Source: Kalaharituber pfeilii (Eukaryota; Ascomycota; Pezizomycetes; Pezizales; Pezizaceae). From it: a stretch of 64,000 nt of DNA. Shown piece after piece: positions 57,449-64,000 of this stretch (the first letter of the stretch is position 1; every line of letters begins with the position of its first letter). The notes under the pieces are model-generated. The model had not been told where the DNA came from. It saw only the letters and a list, made by a program, of their open reading frames with translations, and ran no database searches. The translations under genes were made by a program, and so were the position numbers. The DNA is taken from the NCBI GenBank assembly GCA_015179045.1, contig WHUZ01000009.1, positions 1,302,001 to 1,366,000 of the forward strand, read 5' to 3'.

Positions 57449-58454
57449 TCTGCTGGATTGTATTTACCTATGCATATGTTGCTGGTGATGACATTCCAGG
57501 TCTGTAAGGGCAAGATTGGATAGCAGAACCTGCATCACTCTTAGTCTTTCATGCCTGTTCTTACTTTGCAAGTACACGTATAATGAACTTAGTAGGCAGA
57601 CTTACTGATACACTAGACTTATAGTCGACAAATTCAAAGTACAGATCTTAGAGTAGGTGTTCTCGGTACTAGGTATGGGTGGTGCTGGGTATCGGCGGTG
57701 TTGGTCGGTATAATTTCATTGTTACTAGAGGTTAAGGAGGTGTACATGTTTAATGGTGGTGAGTACTTAGGTACGAGAGGCCTTGCCAACCTAGACCAAC
57801 TTCAAATTCTTTTTCTTTTTTCCTTACATCCGTAGCAGCACTCCTACATTATTTGTACCTTTGGCAACTCGCCAGGCTACACCTCCAGAGGCACTCAAAG
57901 GGTAGCAGACTAGTCTATACCTGCTGTAGCTGTCAATTCCCCACTTCTGTAGGTCTCTGAAACTTCTGGGGAGGATACATTCTGGAGTTGCACATCTCGA
58001 CAGAGTGTAAGCATGAAAAGGAGTTAAGTGTTCTTTACTTGATCCTCGCAAAACCTAGAATTGGGGTAGATTTCACTTCTAGCAGCTACTTACCCAGTTT
58101 TCTGCCCTGCCATGGCGAATAGCTGCAAGCAGGGTTACGTGAAATAAAAAAAAAAAACCGTTTTCTGCGGTAAATCAAGCCTGTCCGAGGCGTAAGTGAG
58201 TTTACCCACACACACTTTGTATCACAGTAATACATCTTGCACTCTCACCGCGTTGAACCCTTCCTTTACCGCCCCCAATACCAGAATTGCCTTACCTCTC
58301 TGTTTATATGTGTAGCAAGAGCGTTGTCCCTTTCTATTCAAAAAGTGAAGGTTTCGAAAAGCGGCGACTATTGGCAGAAGAGGTTGGAGCTGCCTCACGA
58401 GCATATTCTAACATTCTGCTTATCTCCGGATTAGCATTTGTCACAGAGGAGTTT
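57449..58454. other. Gene-free stretch with one retroposon
   Basis: Holds family-B copy 4 at about 58105-58157. A plus-strand frame at about 58310-58560, interrupted by family-A copy 6, reads through KSEGFEKRRLLAEEVGAASR. It is possibly a gene fragment, but I cannot identify it. Confidence 0.35.
58105..58157 (+). mobile_element. Ultrashort A-tailed retroposon, family B copy 4
   Basis: Core CCCTGCCATGGCG...GCAGGGTTACGTGA, then an A-tail. Flanked by GTTTTCTG at 58097-58104 and 58160-58167; the first bases after the tail (CC) are ambiguous. Here the outer stem is CCCTGC/GCAGGG, fully Watson-Crick. Confidence 0.75.
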
Positions 58455-58503
58455 CTCGTCATAGCCCATAGGACGGCATGCGAGTAATGATAATAAAAAA
58501 AGA
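58455..58503 (+). mobile_element. A-tailed retroposon, family A copy 6
   Basis: The core starts at the hairpin base (CTCGTCATAGCCC) and is followed by a short A-tail. Flanked by an exact 14-base repeat TCACAGAGGAGTTT at 58441-58454 and 58504-58517, the longest duplication seen. Confidence 0.9.
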
Positions 58504-58517
58504 TCACAGAGGAGTTT

Positions 58518-60550
58518 AGCCGGGCAAAGTCCGGATTCTTGTTCACTTTGCGGCTTTTCAGCCGCATTACCCTTTCCTGAACTATCTCCTCTCTTGGTTC
58601 TCTCGAGCAGTCTTATTTTACCCAGATAAATTTGACTTATATTTCATTAACAGACTTAATTTATAGTGAGACCATCTTGAGAAGAAGATGCTTCGGCATC
58701 ACTATACCGATCGGCGATGATAATCTGAATCCCTAAAATGGTGGCTGTCCTGGGTTTCGCTTCATTAGGAAGAGTTACTGTTCTAACTGGAATTATGATT
58801 CCGTCAACACCTTTCTAGCAGTAAGAAGTAGCAATATATAACACTAAGCTGTCCGGTCCCTTGTGCTGGGTAAGATGGGAGCAGCAAATCCTTCAAACAA
58901 TCAGACCTGTGAGGTTCCGTCTGTGAATTCAGAGCCCGCAGGTGGGCATCCATTCATTGCTACATGGGCAAGAACCATCTGCTCAATACAGAAGCCGAGC
59001 ACGGGGGAGTTGGGCCCGAGATTTGCCGTCCATCGATCCATGCGTTGTGCATAAACTCACTAATTGCAATATTTCTTGCGAAGGTGTTTCGCGAGAATTG
59101 TTCTCGCGATGTCACAGATTGGGTAACCAATGCCATCAGTGGCAAAAATATAATGCCAATCTACCAGTAAAGGGTCGAACACAGCTGAACCTGATAAACA
59201 GCCGATGCAGGAGTTCAAAAACCTAGCATCGTTAGTTTCTGGACATCATTCTTGCTCTATCAGTTAGCTAAATCACTGATTGTCTTAGGTTTTACTCCTT
59301 GCAGCTCATTTACCTTGACTGGAAATAGTGAAAGATGTGTTGAATTACCTCTTTCACTTCCCTGCTCTCGTAAAACTGATCAAATGCATGTGATATTCTT
59401 GTTTGGTAATCCGCCTCATGTCCCTCCATCGTCATTACCGGTATCATTCAAAGTAGTACACGAAGTAATTAGAAACGGTATTCGCCCACATTGCTCTTCG
59501 AAATATTAACGATCATCTGATCGCCAGTGATCCAGGGGAAGCTCCCCACCATCTGGCCATTTCTGTCTATAAAAAACTGTTAAACTCCATGATACTTATT
59601 CTATGCATTGATGAAGACTTACTTGGGATAACCTCCATAGACCGTAGTCACTCAAGTATGCGTGTGGACAAACTGAGCTGGGAGTTCCCACTGGAACTGG
59701 AAATAAAGAAATGGTTGAAAGTAAGTATATGTATATACTATTATACTCCTGTTTCAAGATTCGGATATGTGATCTTGACAGTCTGAGGTGGTGTCAAGAA
59801 CATTCATTTGACCAATAATTCATGTACAGATACCATATGTTTCGGCATCGTAGGATCGTCTCTTCAGTTTTGAAGAAGTTGTCGCAGTGTGCTATGATTA
59901 GACTCCCGACTTAATGTCAGTATCAACCCATTTCTGCTGAGATAAGCATAAAAGTCCTTTGCCAGAAGTCGGTAATCAGGAAGGTACAAGACCCTGAAAC
60001 CCTGTCGGATTATATACATTTAGTACAGCTGAAATATGACTTTTACCATAAGTGAGTACACCGTAGATGAAATAACGATGATAGAGATGAAGCCTCTTAA
60101 TAGGTCTCGATGGAGCGATCACGCCGTAGTAAGTGAACATTTTTATTCTTGCTTGATGTTTGTCGAAAACCGTTCGACTGGTGTTTCGCCAACGAATGGA
60201 AATGGCAACTCTCCTTTAGCACCTCAAACACAAAGTAATTCTGTGGATCATCTGCGAGTGCGTCGATGGCCTCGATAGCTGAGCACGCATCTTGGTCATG
60301 GTAAGCTATCCTGCTGATAAAATGGAAATTGGGGCAAAGCGGGTGGAGCATACCTTTTTATCAGCCACATGTCTTTGGGGCTTGTAGAGAATTCAAGATT
60401 CTGCAGAAGCTGCTTTCCAGACCTTCATCTCTTTATATCTCTGAGATAGCGCCAATAAGGAGTAGTCAGTTTGCGAAACTGTATGCATTGTAGGCCTCCC
60501 AATAATATACTTTGGCGCTTTGCAACTCTTCCCGCACTCAATGTCTCAGG
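58518..60550. other. Gene-free stretch
   Basis: Only short, unrelated open frames; no gene, RNA or repeat recognised. Confidence 0.4.
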
Positions 60551-60616
60551 CCGGCTAAGTTGATCAATAAGACAGGTTATCTAATATGACTAGATCCAAT
60601 ATGAGAGGTTCGACTG
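60551..60616. mobile_element. Right-end relic of the CAGTCGAA MITE
   Basis: GGCTAAGTTGATCAATAAGA, CAGGTTATCTAATATGAC, ATCCAATATGAGAGG and TTCGACTG match the right part of 20838-21000. The left end is missing. Confidence 0.75.
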
Positions 60617-61489
60617 TATTTCATTCCAAGTTTGGTGTGGAACAATTCTGTATCATCCCCCATCTTCAGAAAATCCTTGCCCGCTAGCCCTTCTTCCTCA
60701 AACAGCTTTTGCTCAGATGGGTGATAGAAATAGATGGGTGATAAAGATTGAAAATGGGGACCAGGTATTACATCAAAAGGTGACGACTCCACCCTTCCAT
60801 CCCTATGGTCGACGGGTACGAGTTCTTAATCCATTGCGTGGACATTGTTGTACTGGGACTGGTGAGGAAGCTGTTTGTGCTACCAGATGAGAAGATCACT
60901 TCAATGAAGATAGATGCTTAAGGGAATGATAGGCACAAGAATGCTTGTAAGGGGGAGAACGCTTTTAGTCAGGTTGGAGTCTCGAAGCATCAAAGTTCGG
61001 AGCTGAGTCAGCTGTCTGGGTAGGAGCGCAGTGCTATATGTGACTGGCTAACGAACCACGACAGGCAAACGGACCACAAATTCTTAGCGCTTTCCTTCAA
61101 ATCAATTCCGTTTATATCTCCTCTTTCAGGTATACTGGTGATACAGGATAAATTGCAAATGTTTGGTAGATGCTATGCTACAAATACTACTATATTATAA
61201 TATAAAAATATATGAAAGATATATATATTAATTATATAGTATCTCTTTTCTTTATTATATCTACATCAGGAACCAAAATTGTTTTGCGTCCTGAGCATCA
61301 GACAACACTAGCGGTTCTGACGCAGACTTGCCACCCGGGGTGCACAGCTATCTGACTGCTACGCCTGGGCACCATATTACTGCACTTGATATCCAGAAGC
61401 TAGAACTAAAATGCAGTGTCTGGATGCAGACCTTTGCTGTCTACTTCCAGACATATATCCGGCCTTCTATTGCCAGGATGCAATTGGGA
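60617..61489. other. Gene-free stretch
   Basis: Short gene-like open frames exist on both strands at 60620-60930 (minus: LFEEEGLAGKDFLKMGDD; plus: DGYEFLIHCVDIVVLGLVRK). Neither has an ATG-led gene structure or family match. Confidence 0.35.
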
Positions 61490-61640
61490 TACATTTGCAA
61501 TGCTGTACCGTCAGGACGCAATTTGCATTACTGTACTGTCAGGACACAATTGTATTACTGTACTGTCAGGATGAAACTACACTACTATACTATCAGGATA
61601 CAATTACACAGCTTTATGGTCAGGATGCAATTGTAATACT
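61490..61640. repeat. Minisatellite, about 27-bp period, about 6 units
   Basis: Units of TACTGTCAGGACACAATT plus GTATTACTG with substitutions. Confidence 0.75.
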
Positions 61641-62038
61641 GTGTAGTTGGGAGGCAGTGCCTTCTATATGTCTAGGCCCACATCATTTAGATAGTATATT
61701 CACTCTATATACATAGGAAAGTATCAAAGGATCTACACTAAATGGTCTGCTATGCTGCATCGATGCTGTCATGCTATGCGTATGCTGCCATAGCACGCGA
61801 ATGCTACCATCCTGTGTCGAATGCTGCCATGCTGAGTGGATGCCACTACATGCGAGAGGTGAACCTTGCCAGCACGCGATGAGCATGATGCTACAACTCA
61901 CCTTGCTGCCTTGCTGCGTGAATGCTACCATGCTGTGTGAATGCAACCATGCGGGATGTATTCTGCTATATACGAGAGATTAGCTTTGCTACCACGCGAT
62001 GAGCATGATGCTACAACTCACCTTGCTGCCTTGCTGCA

Positions 62039-62080
62039 GCGGCACGCGAGTATTGATATAAAAAAAAAAAAAAAAAAAAA
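62039..62080 (+). mobile_element. A-tailed retroposon, family A copy 7 (5'-truncated)
   Basis: Core GCGGCACGCGAGTATTGATA plus an A-tail of about 20. Flanked by an exact 12-base repeat TGCCTTGCTGCA at 62027-62038 and 62081-62092. Confidence 0.85.
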
Positions 62081-62166
62081 TGCCTTGCTGCATAAATGCT
62101 GCTATGCTGCGTGAATGCTGCCATACAGGATGTATTCCGCCATATACGAGAGGTTAGCCTTGCCAC

Positions 62167-62234
62167 TGCCCTGCCATGGCGAACAGCTGCAAGCGGGGTC
62201 ATGTGAAATAAAAAAAAAAAAAAAAAAAAAAAAA
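62167..62234 (+). mobile_element. Ultrashort A-tailed retroposon, family B copy 5
   Basis: Core from TGCCCTGCCATGGCG to GGTCATGTGAAAT, then a 24-base A-tail. Flanked by an exact 9-base repeat CCTTGCCAC at 62158-62166 and 62235-62243. Confidence 0.85.
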
Positions 62235-62398
62235 CCTTGCCACCACCGTGGCACCACGTGATGAGCATGATACTACAACTCACCTTGCTGCCATGGAGTA
62301 CTCCGTATCGATGCTATCATGCTACATGTATGCTGCCATGCGGGATGTATGCTGCCATATACGACAGGTTAGCTTAACTACCACGCAATGGGCATGAT

Positions 62399-62434
62399 TA
62401 GTCTCGTAACCAGCTAAGTCTGGTTACGAGACTA
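62399..62434. mobile_element. 36-bp palindromic micro-element
   Basis: Arms TAGTCTCGTAACCAG and CTGGTTACGAGACTA are perfect 15-base inverted copies around CTAAGT. Flanked by an exact 9-base repeat GGGCATGAT at 62390-62398 and 62435-62443. Confidence 0.75.
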
Positions 62435-62757
62435 GGGCATGATACCATAACCCACCTTGCCACCCTACATGCAAATGCTACCATACTGCATCGAATACTG
62501 CCATGTGGTATGTATGCTGCCATGTACGAGAGGTTAGCCTTAACACCACATGATGAGTATGATACCACAACTTGCCTTGCTGCTGTAGCATATAAATACT
62601 ACCATACTGCGCGAACACTGCCATGCAGGATGTATTCTGCCATATGTAAGAGGTTAGCTTTACTATCATACAGTACGACGAGCTTGATACCGTAACTCAC
62701 CTTGCCACCATGTGGTGCAAATGCTGTCATGCTGTACAAATGCTACCATGCTGCACG

Positions 62758-62820
62758 GTCCTGCCATGGCGAAGAGCCGCATGCGGGGTCATGTGACAAA
62801 AAAAAAAAAAAAAAAAAAAA
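62758..62820 (+). mobile_element. Ultrashort A-tailed retroposon, family B copy 6
   Basis: A 40-base core (62758-62797) plus a 23-base A-tail. Flanked by an exact 13-base repeat ACCATGCTGCACG at 62745-62757 and 62821-62833. Confidence 0.9.
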
Positions 62821-63024
62821 ACCATGCTGCACGAATGCTGCCATACGCTACGTACACTGCCATATACGAGAGGTTAGCTTTACCACCACGCGATGAGCAT
62901 AATACTAGAACTCACCTTAAGCTAGCTACGGCGCTACTATGCTACTCATGTACTGCCATGCTGTTGAGCATCGAGCTGTTGACCTGCCATCTAGAACTTA
63001 GCAATCAGCAGCGCGCAACGCACG

Positions 63025-64000
63025 AGCGAATAGACTCAAGTATACTTCCCTGCCGAATCTCTTTCTTATTGTAGATGGTGATTTCTGTTGTTCATTCCTG
63101 TTAGCCATGAAGAGAGATGAAAAGATACCTGCTTACCTGTTATCCAGTCATTTTGTTCTTAAGTGGTTTGCTGTTTTGCAATACCTCTGTTGTAGCGGTA
63201 CTGGTAGTTGTTTTCATAAGCTAGAGAGAGAGGAAAAGGATAACAGTGATACTATAGAAGTTCCTCTAATTCCTCCTACATATCAACCTCCTACTGCGCG
63301 CGGCTGAGGCGGGTAACATCGGAAATACTAGAGGCCTGTACACTACGGCAACTGCCGATTATGTATATCCTGTTTCCCAGGCCACATAAGCCTAACATAG
63401 TCTTGAACCAGACTACGGCCTAACAAACCTTCCGAGCAACATGATATATAAGTTCTACTACCATGTCCCTCATTCCAGGTCTATGTATGTTGATTGAAGC
63501 CTTGCATTGACATGATAGAAATTGTACAAGTTTTACCACTGTATGACTGAAAGTGAGATAGATTGCTATAACAAGTAATTTCCTACTGTTTAAGGCATTC
63601 ACATCTGAGTAGCAATACTGCTGCTAGTAGAAAAGGTGCACAGACCGTGGCGCTGGTAAAGGAACTCCAACCGAGCCATCTGGGGGCTTGCTGGCCCCAG
63701 TGATGCCCGCCTCATCCACGCATAGTAGGAGGTGGATACTTTGGAGGAATTAGTGGGACTTCTATAGTATCACTGCTATTCTTTTCCTCTCTCTCTCTCT
63801 CTCTCTCTAGCTCATGAAAACAACTACCGCTACAACAGAGGTATTGCAAAACAGTAAACTACTTGATAATAAAAATGACTGGATAACAGGTAAGCAAGTA
63901 GCTTTTCATCTCTCTTCATGGCTAACAGGAATGAACAACAGAAATCACTGTCCACAGCATTAAAGAGATTCGGCAGGTAAGTGTACTTGAGTCCATTTGC
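63025..64000. mobile_element. Terminal-inverted-repeat element reaching the window edge
   Basis: Arms at about 63025-63310 and 63690-63999 are inverted copies. Shared wording: GCGAATAGACTCAAGTATAC, CTGCCGAATCTCTTT, GTGATTTCTGTTGTTCATTC and CTGTTAGCCATGAAGAGAGA on the left, with complements on the right. Each arm could encode the same short peptide start (MKRDEK) in opposite directions; I see no real gene. The right end may continue beyond the window. Confidence 0.75.
63786..63808. repeat. (CT)n microsatellite
   Basis: About 11 CT repeats in the right arm. The left arm has a much shorter AG run (AGAGAGAGG at about 63224), so it has expanded in one arm only. Confidence 0.85.

Larger units (their letters stand above)
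61740..62920. repeat. Satellite-like array with higher-order units, carrying four insertions
   Basis: Seven higher-order units each contain CGAGAGGTTAGCTTTGCC, ACCACGCGATGAGCATGAT, CTACAACTCACCTTGCTGCC and several short GCTGCCATGCTGCGTGAAT subunits. Spacing is about 110-175 bases once insertions are subtracted. Insertions: family A copy 7, family B copies 5 and 6, and a 36-bp palindrome. Confidence 0.85.

Noticed and set aside
60577..60792. 71-codon minus frame with gene-like residues
   Set aside because: Starts with GTG and ends inside a MITE relic; no family. A competing plus-strand frame nearby looks equally gene-like.

Overview
The window reads as nuclear DNA of a filamentous ascomycete (Pezizomycotina). 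The genes carry short GT-AG introns of about 50-180 bases. The gene set includes a SAT4/rhodopsin-domain membrane protein, a Tad/I-type LINE remnant, a proteinase-K-like subtilisin and a cupredoxin typical of such fungi. I cannot name the genus. Gene density is low: ten convincing protein genes in 64 kb. The rest is repeat-rich intergenic DNA.

Layout. 1-11.6 kb: secreted subtilisin (-), a long empty stretch, a decayed LINE 3' half carrying two tiny retroposon insertions, then a five-exon O-methyltransferase (-). 11.9-21 kb: no genes; inverted-repeat (MITE-like) elements, a Tc1/mariner-like element and a run of five different minisatellites. 22-34.4 kb is the gene-dense part: an AA14-type lytic polysaccharide monooxygenase (+), a PTR2 oligopeptide transporter (-), vacuolar aminopeptidase I (+), a sorbose/xylulose-reductase-like SDR (+) and a secreted cupredoxin (-). 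35.5-38.2 kb: nested terminal-inverted-repeat elements. 39.5-41.5 kb: an RluA-family pseudouridine synthase (+). 42.8-49 kb: more nested inverted-repeat elements. 49.6-53.5 kb: a six-exon rhodopsin-domain protein (-) and a secreted alpha/beta hydrolase (+). 54.5-64 kb: a 2.3-kb palindromic element, gene-free DNA, a satellite-like array with four small insertions, and another inverted-repeat element running to the window edge.

How the genes relate. There is no obvious metabolic cluster. Several genes fit a saprotrophic, secretory lifestyle: subtilisin, AA14 oxidase, secreted hydrolase and cupredoxin outside the cell, peptide uptake by PTR2, and peptide turnover in the vacuole by aminopeptidase I. 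This grouping is inference.

The most unusual content is non-genic. (i) Two families of ultrashort, A-tailed retroposons (cores of about 20-130 bases, many near 40) are flanked by exact 8-14-base target-site duplications. Their cores fold as hairpins and show compensatory or consistent base changes. (ii) A set of micro-insertions of 13-36 bases share a TAGTCTC terminus, and each is flanked by an exact 8-9-base duplication. I do not recognise either as a described system, but I could not search databases.
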